64,000 bases of DNA, taken from NCBI RefSeq assembly GCF_002362315.1, contig NZ_MTZV01000006.1:1240001-1304000 (forward strand), in the 5' to 3' direction. The DNA is from Paraburkholderia acidicola (lineage in GTDB: Bacteria; Pseudomonadota; Gammaproteobacteria; Burkholderiales; Burkholderiaceae). The position numbers and the translations under genes were made by a program. Positions 27,069 through 35,874 of this stretch are shown here, one piece after another (the stretch's first letter is position 1; each line of letters opens with the position of its first letter). Under the pieces are notes generated by a model. The model did not search any database and was not told where the DNA came from. It saw nothing but the letters and a program-made list of their open reading frames with translations.

Positions 27069-28099
27069 GCGCCAGCCTTGCGATACCAGTGGTCGATTGC
27101 ACGTTGCTGCAACTGCTGGCGCTGCGCGCCTTCGGGCAGCCAGCGCTGCGAGGCGTACGCGGCGCGCGTCAGGAAATCGAGCAGGTTCGCGTGACGTCGC
27201 AGCACACGCGCCGTGCGATGTGCCTTCACCGGATTGAACATGCCCTGGCGCGAAAAGATCTGCCGCGGATTCTTCTTGATCCACAGCCATGAGCCGAGTT
27301 CGAGCGTCATCGGCAGGAACACGTTTTGCGCGGGCGCCCGGTCGTAGGCGCAGTCCCACAGGTCGCCGTGCAGCAGGTATTGATGACTCTGCGGCTCGAA
27401 CATATAGCCATGATGCGGATGCGCGCGCTCGAACATCGTCTTCAGCGCGTACATCTCCGGTAGATGCGACATCGTGCGGCGGGTACGCGCATACGGAAAC
27501 CAGATGCTGTCGCGCCAGCCGTAACCGGAGTGACAATCGAGCGCAAGACTGAGCGGGCGCGCGGCCAGATCGCGCTGCACGACATCGAGCAATGCCGCGG
27601 CTTCGCATTCCATCGGCGCACCGCGCCGCCCGCGATACCACGGCAACCACGCGCCGAGCCGCTGGCCGCCCGCGAGCAGCGGGACGCGCGCATCGGCATC
27701 CTGGGGCGCATTGCGCATCAGGTCGACACCGTTTGGATTCGCGCGCGTCGCAGCCCACATGCCGCCCGGATTGATGATCGGCATGAAGATCAGACGAATC
27801 GACTGCAGTTGCTGCACCAGCAGTTCGTCCCATTCGAGGCGCGCGAGCAACGCACGCATGTATTCGAGCACGAGTTGCGACCCGATGCGCTCGAGGCCGT
27901 GAATCCCGCCGAAAAACCCGATTGCCGGCGCCTGCGGATCGCGCGAGCCAATGCTTGCCGTATGGACCGCAAACGTTCTGCCATGCACACGTGTTTCGCA
28001 GGCCGTGCCGATATCGAAGATCGCACTGCCGTCGTCGAGGATCGATTTGAGATCCTCGTACTCCGCGAAACTATCGGGAAGAAAGCTCAAGGCCTGCAT
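27065..28099 (-). CDS. M14-family metallopeptidase (zinc carboxypeptidase-like)
   Basis: A 344-residue cytoplasmic protein (no signal peptide). Zinc ligands fit HxxE in GGIHGLERIGSQ and a later His in LDCHSGYGW; LELGSW supplies the candidate catalytic Glu. PIINPGGMWAATRANPNGVDLMRN is typical of the M14 succinylglutamate desuccinylase/carboxypeptidase fold. The start at MQALSFLPDSF is favoured; an upstream ATG at 28195 would add 32 residues unlike a leader. First gene of a two-gene operon with the hydrolase. A role in trimming peptides or amidated amino acids is inferred. Confidence 0.82.
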   Translation of the reverse strand: MQALSFLPDSFAEYEDLKSILDDGSAIFDIGTACETRVHGRTFAVHTASIGSRDPQAPAIGFFGGIHGLERIGSQLVLEYMRALLARLEWDELLVQQLQSIRLIFMPIINPGGMWAATRANPNGVDLMRNAPQDADARVPLLAGGQRLGAWLPWYRGRRGAPMECEAAALLDVVQRDLAARPLSLALDCHSGYGWRDSIWFPYARTRRTMSHLPEMYALKTMFERAHPHHGYMFEPQSHQYLLHGDLWDCAYDRAPAQNVFLPMTLELGSWLWIKKNPRQIFSRQGMFNPVKAHRTARVLRRHANLLDFLTRAAYASQRWLPEGAQRQQLQQRAIDHWYRKAGA

Positions 28100-28188
28100 G
28101 GCAACGCTGTATACGAAGTGCAAGGTTATTGGGGACGGCTTGTGCCGATACCCGCAATATAGCCCGGTCGACGCAAACAATGCATGAC

Positions 28189-28263
28189 ATGTCATGGACG
28201 ATCGCTGTCATCTGTCACGGCTGCGTCATATTGACAACCGCATGACGTCCCAGGAGATATAGT
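28189..28263 (+). promoter_or_regulatory. Possible phn promoter with Pho-box-like repeats
   Basis: Several TGTCAT-type repeats cluster upstream of phnC: ATGTCAT (28189), CTGTCAT (28205), CTGTCAC (28212) and GCGTCAT (28223). The last two have the 11-bp spacing of a Pho box. TTGACA (28231) and TATAGT (28258) occur but 21 bp apart, so the promoter call is weak. Confidence 0.35.
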
Positions 28264-28361
28264 CATCTAGACGTTACGAACCCTTCACTCAATAGTCATA
28301 GTCGCTTCCTAGAATGGGCCGCATCGCTCCGGTATCGACCGGATGCAATGGCGAGGCATCT

Positions 28362-29240
28362 ATGGAAGCAATCCTTATCGAGCGTCTGAGCAAGACGTTC
28401 AGCAACGGTCGCAAGGCGCTCGACGAAATCGGCCTGCGTATCGAGCCCGGCGAAATGGTCGCGTTGATCGGCGCCTCGGGCTCAGGCAAGTCGACACTGC
28501 TGCGGCACATTGCGGGGTTCGCTGTCTCCGATGCGCAACCGTCGCGGATTTCGATTCTCGGCCGGCCGATCCAGCATGACGGGAAACTGGTTCGCGAAGT
28601 ACGCAGCATTCGCCGCGATATCGGCTTTGTCTTCCAGCAGTTCAATCTCGTGAACCGGCTGTCGGTGCAGACCAATGTGCTAATCGGCGCACTCGCGCGG
28701 CTGTCGTTCTGGCGCCGTCTTACCGGTACGTTTCCGCGCAGCGAACGCGCGCTCGCGATGACCGCGCTCGCCGAAGTCGGCATCGCCGGGCATGCAACCG
28801 AACGTGCGGCGAACCTGTCGGGTGGACAGCAGCAGCGTGCGGCACTCGCGCGGGCACTCGTGCAGCGGGCGCGCATCATTCTCGCGGACGAACCGATTGC
28901 ATCGCTCGATCCGGAATCGTCGCGCCGCGTGATGGAAATGCTGCGCGCACTCAATGCCAACCATCAGTTGACTGTGCTGGTGTCGCTGCATCAGGTCGAC
29001 ATCGCGATGCAGTTCTGCCCGCGCACGATTGCGCTGCGACAGGGTAAGGTCGTCTACGACGGACCGTCTGCGGCACTCTCGCCGGCCCTGCTGCAAAAGC
29101 TGTACGGCGAGGCGGCACGCGAACTGTTCGACGAACCGGCCACCGCGACCACCGACGAAGGCCGCGCCGCCACGACACCGAGCGCGCCAGCCACCGCGTC
29201 GCCCTACGCGTTCGCACTCGATCCCGCGCATTCCACCTGA
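28362..29240 (+). CDS. phnC: Phosphonate-type ABC transporter ATP-binding protein
   Basis: A 292-residue ATPase. Walker [10 protein letters not shown] at residues 37-45, Q-loop [12 protein letters not shown], signature LSGGQQQR, Walker [15 protein letters not shown], and H-loop SLHQVD are all present. The wording matches PhnC. The C-terminus carries a ~35-residue Ala/Thr/Pro-rich tail beyond the usual end. First gene of phnC-phnD-phnE; together they would import phosphonate, phosphite or a related ester. No C-P lyase or phosphite dehydrogenase gene is in the window, so the fate of the substrate is not shown. Confidence 0.92.
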   Translation: MEAILIERLSKTFSNGRKALDEIGLRIEPGEMVALIGASGSGKSTLLRHIAGFAVSDAQPSRISILGRPIQHDGKLVREVRSIRRDIGFVFQQFNLVNRLSVQTNVLIGALARLSFWRRLTGTFPRSERALAMTALAEVGIAGHATERAANLSGGQQQRAALARALVQRARIILADEPIASLDPESSRRVMEMLRALNANHQLTVLVSLHQVDIAMQFCPRTIALRQGKVVYDGPSAALSPALLQKLYGEAARELFDEPATATTDEGRAATTPSAPATASPYAFALDPAHST

Positions 29241-29293
29241 TTCACCACACACAATCTCATTCGCTACATAAGCTTCACCACAGGAACAACCCG

Positions 29294-30259
29294 ATGAAAT
29301 TTCTCCGTACCCTGATCGCAGGCGTCGCCGCGTTCGCGTGCCTCGCCGCGCATGCCGAGGATCTGAACCTCGGCATCATCTCGACCGATTCGTCCGCTGT
29401 GCTCAAGCAGCGCTGGCAACCGCTGATCGACGACCTGAACCGGCAAACCGGTCTCAGCGTCAAAGCGTTCTTCGCCACCGACTATTCGGGGATCATCGAA
29501 GGAATGCGTTTCAACAAGGTGCAGATCGGCTATTTCGGCAATGCTTCGGCGATGGAAGCGGTGGACCGCTCGAACGGCGAAGTGTTTGCGAAGATCGTCT
29601 ATGCGAACGGCGACGCCGGTTACTACTCGGTGCTGATCACCAATGTGAACAGCCGTTTCAAGACGCTCGACGATGTGTTCAAGAATACGAAGGACGTGAC
29701 GCTGGGTTATGGCGATCCGAACTCGACGTCGGGCTCGCTGATTCCCGGCTACTACCTGTTTGCGCAACACAACGCGCCAGTCAACACGTCGTTCAAGACC
29801 GTGCTGCCGTCGAGCCACGAAGCGAACCTGCTGGCCGTCGTGAACAACAAGATCGACATCGCGACGAACAACACCGAGATGCTCGACACGCTGAAGAAGC
29901 TGCATCCGGACAAGTTCGCGCAGGTGCGTGTGCTGTGGACGTCGCCGCTCATTCCATCAGATCCGCTAGTCTGGCGCCGCGATCTGCCGCAACCGACCAA
30001 GGACAAGTTGCGCAAGTTCTTCCTGAACTACGCGAAGACCGATGCGCATGAGAAACAGGTGATGGCGGGCATCACCGGGTATGGCGGTTTCGCGGCATCG
30101 TCGGATGCGCAGTTGCTGCCGATCCGCCAAGTCGCCCTGTTCCAGCAGAAGCAGAAGCTCGAAAGCGATACGCATCTGTCCGACGGTGACCGCAAGACGC
30201 AGATTGCCGCGCTCGATGCAAAACTCGCCGCGCTCGACGCGGCCGCGCCGAAGCAATGA
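29294..30259 (+). CDS. phnD: Phosphonate ABC transporter periplasmic binding protein
   Basis: A 321-residue secreted protein. The signal peptide is [21 protein letters not shown]; the mature protein matches Phn[53 protein letters not shown] and the Ser/Thr-rich phosphonate loop [16 protein letters not shown]. An AGGAA ribosome site precedes the ATG. It follows phnC by 53 bp, and its stop overlaps the phnE start by 4 bp. Confidence 0.93.
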   Translation: MKFLRTLIAGVAAFACLAAHAEDLNLGIISTDSSAVLKQRWQPLIDDLNRQTGLSVKAFFATDYSGIIEGMRFNKVQIGYFGNASAMEAVDRSNGEVFAKIVYANGDAGYYSVLITNVNSRFKTLDDVFKNTKDVTLGYGDPNSTSGSLIPGYYLFAQHNAPVNTSFKTVLPSSHEANLLAVVNNKIDIATNNTEMLDTLKKLHPDKFAQVRVLWTSPLIPSDPLVWRRDLPQPTKDKLRKFFLNYAKTDAHEKQVMAGITGYGGFAASSDAQLLPIRQVALFQQKQKLESDTHLSDGDRKTQIAALDAKLAALDAAAPKQ

Positions 30260-31095
30260 ACGCCGCCGAACTGGCCGCGAGCCGGACGCCGCGCGACACG
30301 GCGCTTGCGGACTCATCCAACGCACCTGGCGCCGCGCCGGCCAAGCGCGGCTGGCTGTCGCTGCTCGGCTGGATCGTCGCGTTTGCGGTGCTGGGCGCCG
30401 CGTGGCGCGGCGCCGACATGCGCCCGCTCGATCTGCTGTCCGACTCGGGCAACATGGGCCAGTTCGCGAAAGACTTCTTTCCACCCGATTTCGGCGACTG
30501 GCGCATTTACGTTCAGGAATTGCTCGTGACGCTCGCGGTCGCCGTGTGGGGTACGGTGCTCGCGGTCGTCTGCGCGATTCCGTGCGGTCTGCTGTCGGCG
30601 CGCAACATGGCGCCGGTGTGGGTCGTGCAGCCGGTGCGCCGGGTCATGGATGCGTGCCGCGCGATCAACGAAATGGTGTTCGCGATGCTGTTCATCGTCG
30701 CCGTCGGTCTGGGTCCGTTCGCCGGGGTGCTTGCGCTGTGGGTGCATACCACCGGCGTGCTGGCGAAGCTCTTCGCCGAAGCCGTCGAAGCCATCGATCC
30801 GCGCCCCGCCGAAGGTGTGCGCGCGACCGGCGCGACCGGGCTCGACGAGATCATCTATGCCGTGTTGCCGCAGGTGCTGCCGCTGTGGATTTCGTACGTG
30901 CTATATCGCTTCGAGTCGAACGTGCGCTCGGCGATGGTGGTCGGCATGGTGGGCGCGGGCGGCATCGGCGTCGTGCTGTACGAGGCAATCCGCTCGTTCA
31001 ACTATGCGCAGACCGCCGCGGTGATGATCATGGTGATCGTGGTCGTCACCGCGATCGACCTGGTGTCTGCGTGGTTGCGGGAGCGTGTCATATGA
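30256..31095 (+). CDS. phnE: Phosphonate ABC transporter permease
   Basis: A 279-residue inner-membrane permease of the PhnE family with about six helices. The permease (EAA) loop appears as [22 protein letters not shown], the segment that docks on Phn[17 protein letters not shown] near the C-terminus is also typical. The first ~30 residues are a polar Ala-rich extension. The ATG overlaps the phnD stop. The importer is complete with one permease gene. Confidence 0.92.
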   Translation: MNAAELAASRTPRDTALADSSNAPGAAPAKRGWLSLLGWIVAFAVLGAAWRGADMRPLDLLSDSGNMGQFAKDFFPPDFGDWRIYVQELLVTLAVAVWGTVLAVVCAIPCGLLSARNMAPVWVVQPVRRVMDACRAINEMVFAMLFIVAVGLGPFAGVLALWVHTTGVLAKLFAEAVEAIDPRPAEGVRATGATGLDEIIYAVLPQVLPLWISYVLYRFESNVRSAMVVGMVGAGGIGVVLYEAIRSFNYAQTAAVMIMVIVVVTAIDLVSAWLRERVI

Positions 31096-31120
31096 GCGCG
31101 TGATATGAACGCGTGCCCCC

Positions 31121-31762
31121 TCACTGCGGCGACGCGGCCGGTCTTTGCGGTGCGGTCGCCGCACTCGCGCTCGCACTGTCGTTGGCGAGATTCGCGCCAC
31201 TCAATGCGCGGGCAGTGAGCGAAAAGAATTCGTCGTAAGCAGACGGCTTGATCACGGTCTTCGTTTTCGAATCGCCGTTGCTGTCATACACCGTGCTGTC
31301 GAAGCGCGCCCGCACCACGACACCGCGGCCGTGTTCGGCAGGCCGCACGCTGACGAGCGCGGTCGTGTATTCATGATCGGGCCTCGCGGGCAACAATCCG
31401 AACCTTGACTTGACCACGCCACGCAGCACCTCGCGCCACTTCGGGATCAGCGTCTCGCTGTGCCCGCCCTGGGCAATCCCGGTATCCGCTTCCGAGCTGA
31501 CTGGCGCGTACCCGCCGGCCTTCAGCGCGGCGACGACGGCCCCCAATGCCTGAGGAGCGGTCGCATCGGGATAGGCGCGATCCCGTATCTTGTCGAGCGC
31601 GTTGCGCTCGTCCGCGGTCAGGTCGACGGTCACCTGGCGCGAGCTGTAGCGAACCGCCTTGCCGGCCGAGCCGGTGACGCGTTCGTTCGGGTTCGGGTCC
31701 GCGCAGGCGCCAAGCACGAGTAACGCCCCGACGGCAGCCGCCACGGACGCCCCGCGCGACAT
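31121..31762 (-). CDS. Predicted lipoprotein of unknown function
   Basis: A 213-residue protein starting MSRGASVAAAVGALLVLGACADPNP, with a clear lipobox (LGAC). A longer frame adds 23 residues without a leader pattern. The mature part contains VDLTADERNALDKIRDRAYP, then an alpha/beta-like region, then an Ala/Ser/Pro-rich tail. I cannot assign a family with confidence. It is convergent to phnE (25 bp between stops) and divergent from the LysR gene at 31925. Confidence 0.75.
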   Translation of the reverse strand: MSRGASVAAAVGALLVLGACADPNPNERVTGSAGKAVRYSSRQVTVDLTADERNALDKIRDRAYPDATAPQALGAVVAALKAGGYAPVSSEADTGIAQGGHSETLIPKWREVLRGVVKSRFGLLPARPDHEYTTALVSVRPAEHGRGVVVRARFDSTVYDSNGDSKTKTVIKPSAYDEFFSLTARALSGANLANDSASASAATAPQRPAASPQ

Positions 31763-31924
31763 CGTTCGAAGACAATAGAAAAACTCGGATTTGTAACTTG
31801 AAGCAATCCGCATGAGAACCTGGCTATTCAAGGGGAGAATGCCATGCTACGGGCGATTCCCCACTTTCGCCAATTGAATAATTCTGCTAGAAATAAAAGC
31901 AATACTTGGATATGAGAGGCGCCG

Positions 31925-32818
31925 ATGCGTCGTTTGCCCCCGCTGAACGCCCTGCGCAGTTTCGAAGCCGCTGGTCGCCTGAAAAGCCTCTCCAAGGCCG
32001 CCGAAGAACTGTGCGTCACGCATAGCGCGATCACCCAGCAGATTCGCGTGCTCGAAGATTATCTGGGGCAGAAGCTGTTCGAGCGCACCGGCCGCACGCT
32101 GCAGATGACACCGCGCGCGCGCCACTATCTCGCCGATGTCGCCAGTTGCCTCGGCCGGCTCACCGAAGCGACCGCGCAAATGAGCGGCGAAGAAGCAACT
32201 CGTGTGATCCGCATCAACACGTCGATGTCGTTTGCACACGGCTGGCTGATTCCGCGGCTCACCGCCTTTCAGGAGATGCACGCGGGCATCGACGTGCAGA
32301 TCACCGTCTCGACGGAACTCGGCATCGAGCAGGTCGACGAATCGAACGATGCGGTTGTGCGCCGCTACGAACCCGACTTCCGGCGCTATGGCTATGCGTC
32401 CCGGCCGCTGGTCGCCAACCGCGCGATCGCGATCTGCTCGCCGCGACTACCCGAACTGGCCCGACTGCAGGAACCCGCGGATCTGCGCAGCGCGCGGCTG
32501 CTGCACTACACCGACATCTCCGATGCGTGGCAATACTGGTTCAATAGTGCTGGCGTGGCGACCGGCGAAACGCTCGGCGGGCGCTACTTCGACCAGTTCT
32601 TCCTGCTGGTACAGGCCGCGGCGTGCGGGCTCGGCATTGGGCTCGCGCCGCAGGCCATCGTCGAGGACGATATCCAGCAGGGACGGCTCGTCCAGCTGTT
32701 TCCCGAGGTGCACCTCGAAGGCGCGCCGTTTCATTGCCTGTACCGCGACGCGCCGCACGACCGCGAATTGAATATGTTTATCGACTGGCTGTTCGCGAGC
32801 GCTGCGAGCGTCGCGTGA
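31925..32818 (+). CDS. LysR-type regulator, GcvA-like
   Basis: A 297-residue LysR protein. The start MRRLPPLNALRSFEAAGRLK, with SKAAEELCVTHSAITQQIRV as the recognition helix region, is the GcvA/AmpR subgroup pattern. A GAGAGG ribosome site precedes the ATG. It is divergent from the lipoprotein gene and tail-to-tail with the MocR gene (7 bp apart). Its target is not evident; the lipoprotein gene is one candidate. Confidence 0.88.
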   Translation: MRRLPPLNALRSFEAAGRLKSLSKAAEELCVTHSAITQQIRVLEDYLGQKLFERTGRTLQMTPRARHYLADVASCLGRLTEATAQMSGEEATRVIRINTSMSFAHGWLIPRLTAFQEMHAGIDVQITVSTELGIEQVDESNDAVVRRYEPDFRRYGYASRPLVANRAIAICSPRLPELARLQEPADLRSARLLHYTDISDAWQYWFNSAGVATGETLGGRYFDQFFLLVQAAACGLGIGLAPQAIVEDDIQQGRLVQLFPEVHLEGAPFHCLYRDAPHDRELNMFIDWLFASAASVA

Positions 32819-32825
32819 TGCTGTC

Positions 32826-34331
32826 TCATGCCAGCTGGCCGAGGGTTTCGTCGACGGCATCGGCGAGCATGTTGAAGGCCGGTGCGATCTCGTCGTCCGG
32901 CACGCACGCGTAGCCGAGCAGTAAACCCGATGGTGCGCGAGCCGGCTCCGCGTAATAGCCGGACAAGGCCCGCACGACGATGTTGCGCTTGAGCGCGGCG
33001 GCAGCGGCCGCGCGGTCGTCGGCGCCGTCCGGCAATTGCATCACCAGATGCAGGCCAGCATCGCCACCCACCGCCGAAAACGCACTGCCATAGCGTTGCG
33101 CGGCCGCGTCGAGCAGCGTTTGCCGGCGCTGGCCGTACAGCGTGCGCATCTTGCGGATATGCGACGTGAAATGCCCTTCGGCGATGAACTCGGCGAGCAC
33201 CGCCTGCTGCAACAACTGCCCCTCGCGATACAACTCCGCACTCGCAGTCGCGAAGCTCTCGGCGAACGCTTCGGGCACCACGATATAGCCGACCCGCAAG
33301 CCAGGAAACAGCGTCTTGCCGAAGCTGCCGACGTAGATCACCTGCCCCGCCGTGTCGAGCCCTTGCAACGACGCGAGCGGCCGGCTGCCGTAGCGGTATT
33401 CGCTGTCGTAGTCGTCCTCGATGATCCAGCACTGGTTCTGGCGCGCGTACTCGAGCAGCATGCGGCGGCGCGCCAGACTCATCACCATGCCGAGCGGGTA
33501 CTGGTGCGACGGCGTAACGAGCATCAGCTTGGGCGGCTCTCCGAGATCGGCGGGCGACGGGTTGATGCCTTCGTCGTCGACGGGGATCGGTCGGGTTTGC
33601 AAACCCGATACGTGCAGCACACTGCGCACGCCCCAGTAGCACGGATCTTCGGTCCAGATCAGGTCGCCCGGATCAGAGAGCAGCCGCACCGCGAGATCGA
33701 CGGACTGGTGAATGCCGGTCGTGACGATGATCTGCCCCGGTGTGCAGCGCACCGAGCGCGATGTATGCAGGTAGTCGGCCAGCACGTGGCGCAGCAGCGC
33801 AAGGCCGCCGCCCGGCGCATAGGTCAGCAGGTCGGGACGCGGGCGTCGCCAGTACTTCGTGTGCAGGCGGCTCCAGACGCGCGCTGGAAACCGCGACACG
33901 TCCGGCACGCCCGGCATGAACGCGCCGCCCTGCCGTTTCGACACCCCCGCACCGGCGATCAGCCGTGTGCCGCGCACCGACAGCGCGGGTTCGGCGGCCG
34001 TTGCAGCGGGCGCGGACGATACCTGTTCAAGCGCGGCATCGAACGAGCCGACGATCTCGTCCGGCGCGCTTTCCGCGACAAACGTGCCGCGCCCGGTTGC
34101 CGACGTCACATAGCCTTCGAGCACCAGTTGCTCGAACACCTGGGTCACCGTATTGCGCGCAATGCCCAGCTCGGCGGCGAGCAGCCGTGACGACGGCACC
34201 TTCGTGCCAGCGGGCAGTTCGCGCGACAGGATCGCCTGCTGCAGCAGCCGGTGCAGCTGCCGGTAGATCGGCTGGCCGTTGCCCCGGTCGAGCCGCTGCG
34301 CCAGCCAGTCGGACAAAACACTCGCGCGCAT
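32826..34331 (-). CDS. gabR: MocR-family (GntR-aminotransferase fusion) regulator, GabR-like
   Basis: A 501-residue fusion: GntR winged helix (residues ~15-80; LPAGTKVPSSRLLAAELGIA, NTVTQVFEQLVLEGYV) and a class-I aminotransferase-like domain with the PLP-lysine segment YVGSFGKTLFPGLRVGY. MocR proteins bind PLP and an amino-acid ligand to control a neighbouring gene. It is divergent from gabT-gabD, which makes a GabR-type activator of GABA use the natural reading. The open frame runs 367 codons further upstream, opposite gabT, but MRASVLSDWLAQRL is the family start. Confidence 0.88.
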   Translation of the reverse strand: MRASVLSDWLAQRLDRGNGQPIYRQLHRLLQQAILSRELPAGTKVPSSRLLAAELGIARNTVTQVFEQLVLEGYVTSATGRGTFVAESAPDEIVGSFDAALEQVSSAPAATAAEPALSVRGTRLIAGAGVSKRQGGAFMPGVPDVSRFPARVWSRLHTKYWRRPRPDLLTYAPGGGLALLRHVLADYLHTSRSVRCTPGQIIVTTGIHQSVDLAVRLLSDPGDLIWTEDPCYWGVRSVLHVSGLQTRPIPVDDEGINPSPADLGEPPKLMLVTPSHQYPLGMVMSLARRRMLLEYARQNQCWIIEDDYDSEYRYGSRPLASLQGLDTAGQVIYVGSFGKTLFPGLRVGYIVVPEAFAESFATASAELYREGQLLQQAVLAEFIAEGHFTSHIRKMRTLYGQRRQTLLDAAAQRYGSAFSAVGGDAGLHLVMQLPDGADDRAAAAAALKRNIVVRALSGYYAEPARAPSGLLLGYACVPDDEIAPAFNMLADAVDETLGQLA

Positions 34332-34335
34332 GAAA

Positions 34336-34394
34336 TTGGCTCCTACATTTTTATTGAAATGGCTCTGAAAGTAAGAGCCAAATCTGATTATAGT
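34336..34394 (+). promoter_or_regulatory. gabT promoter with MocR-type operator repeats
   Basis: Three copies of a GGCTC element: TTGGCTC (34336) and ATGGCTCT (34359) in the same direction, and AGAGCCAAA (34374) inverted. The last two form a dyad with a 7-bp centre. CTGAAA (34365) and TATAGT (34389), 18 bp apart, give a plausible gabT promoter overlapped by the repeats. Confidence 0.5.
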
Positions 34395-34508
34395 CGCAGC
34401 ATGTGGCGACCCTCGCGGAGCGTCGGAGCATCGATGCAACGCGTGCGGCACAAGCCATCCGACCCAAACCCGACCCACCGGCCCCGACCGGACATGAAGG
34501 AGATCGAC

Positions 34509-35792
34509 GTGAAGAATGCCGAACTGAAAGCCCGCAAAGATGCCGCCACCCCGCGCGGCGTCGGCGTGATGTGCGATTTCTACGCGGAGCGCGCTGAGAA
34601 CTCGGAACTGTGGGACATCGAAGGTCGCCGTTATATCGACTTCGCCGCCGGCATCGCGGTGAACAACACCGGCCATCGCCACCCGAAGATCGTCGCAGCA
34701 ATCCGCGAGCAACTCGATCATTTCACGCACACCGCGTATCAGATCGTGCCGTACGCGTCGTATGTCGAACTGGCCGAGAAGATCAACCGCCGTGCGCCCG
34801 GCGATCATCCGAAGAAGACCGCGTTCTTCACGACCGGCGCCGAAGCCGTCGAAAACGCGATCAAGATTGCGCGCGCGGCGACCGGCCGGCCCGGTGTGAT
34901 CGCTTTCACGGGCGGCTTCCACGGCCGCACGATGATGGGCATGGCGCTGACCGGCAAGGTCGCGCCGTACAAGCTCGGCTTCGGTCCGTTCCCGTCGGAC
35001 GTGTTCCACGCACCGTTCCCGAATGCACTGCATGGTGTCTCGGTCGAAGATTCGCTGAAGGCCATCGAATTCCTGTTCAAGGCCGATATCGACCCGAAGC
35101 GCGTTGCAGCGATCATCTTCGAACCGGTGCAAGGCGAAGGCGGCTTCTATCAGGCACCGGTCGAATTCGTCCGCGCGCTGCGCAAGCTGTGCAACGAGCA
35201 CGGCATCCTGCTGATCGCCGATGAAGTGCAGACCGGCTTCGCGCGCACCGGCAAGCTGTTCGCGATGCATCACTACGACGTCGTGCCCGACCTGATGACG
35301 ATGGCGAAGAGCCTCGCCGGCGGCATGCCGCTGTCGGGCGTGGTCGGACGCGCGGAGATCATGGACGCGGCGGCGCCGGGCGGACTCGGCGGTACGTATG
35401 CGGGCAACCCGCTCGCGGTCGCGTCGGCGCACGCGGTGCTCGACATCATCGATGAAGAAAAACTGTGCGAGCGCGCCGTCAAGCTCGGTGACCGCGTGAA
35501 GGCGACGCTCAACGCGCTACAACACGACGTGCCGCAGATCGCCGAAGTGCGCGGCCCGGGCGCGATGATCGCCGTCGAATTCTGCAAGCCGGGCGGCCAC
35601 GAGCCGGATGCGGAGTTCACGAAGCGCGTGCAGACGCGTGCGCTCGAACGCGGCTTGCTGCTGCTCGTGTGCGGCGTGTATTCGAATGTCGTGCGCTTCC
35701 TGTTCCCGCTGACCATCCAGGACAACGTATTCGACGAAGCACTCACGATCCTCCAGGAAGTGCTGAAGGAAAGCATCGTCGCAACGGCCTGA
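34509..35792 (+). CDS. gabT: 4-aminobutyrate aminotransferase
   Basis: A 427-residue class-III PLP aminotransferase converting GABA and 2-oxoglutarate to succinate semialdehyde and glutamate. Seen: FAAGIAVNNTGHRHPKIVAA, TGAEAVENAIKIARAATGR, FTGGFHGRTMMGMALTGK, EPVQGEGGFY, IADEVQTGFARTGK and the PLP-lysine segment MTMAKSLAGGMPLSG. A GTG start at 34509 with AAGGAG 6 bp before it is preferred; this gives nearly the E. coli GabT length (426). The ATG at 34494 actually overlaps that ribosome site. gabD follows 82 bp downstream. Confidence 0.94.
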   Translation: MKNAELKARKDAATPRGVGVMCDFYAERAENSELWDIEGRRYIDFAAGIAVNNTGHRHPKIVAAIREQLDHFTHTAYQIVPYASYVELAEKINRRAPGDHPKKTAFFTTGAEAVENAIKIARAATGRPGVIAFTGGFHGRTMMGMALTGKVAPYKLGFGPFPSDVFHAPFPNALHGVSVEDSLKAIEFLFKADIDPKRVAAIIFEPVQGEGGFYQAPVEFVRALRKLCNEHGILLIADEVQTGFARTGKLFAMHHYDVVPDLMTMAKSLAGGMPLSGVVGRAEIMDAAAPGGLGGTYAGNPLAVASAHAVLDIIDEEKLCERAVKLGDRVKATLNALQHDVPQIAEVRGPGAMIAVEFCKPGGHEPDAEFTKRVQTRALERGLLLLVCGVYSNVVRFLFPLTIQDNVFDEALTILQEVLKESIVATA

Positions 35793-35874
35793 CACCTGCC
35801 TTTTATGGCAGCGCGATGCGCGTCATCGCGCTGCCGTATCCCCGTTTTTCTCCCGCCCCCGCTGCGAGACGACC

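Noticed and set aside
30072-31103. 340-residue frames overlapping phnE
   Set aside because: Arg-rich shadow; PhnE is in the frame starting at 30256 and has the permease motif.
34332-35432. 367-codon upstream extension of the MocR gene
   Set aside because: The extension runs antisense to gabT and the family start MRASVLSDWLAQ is downstream.
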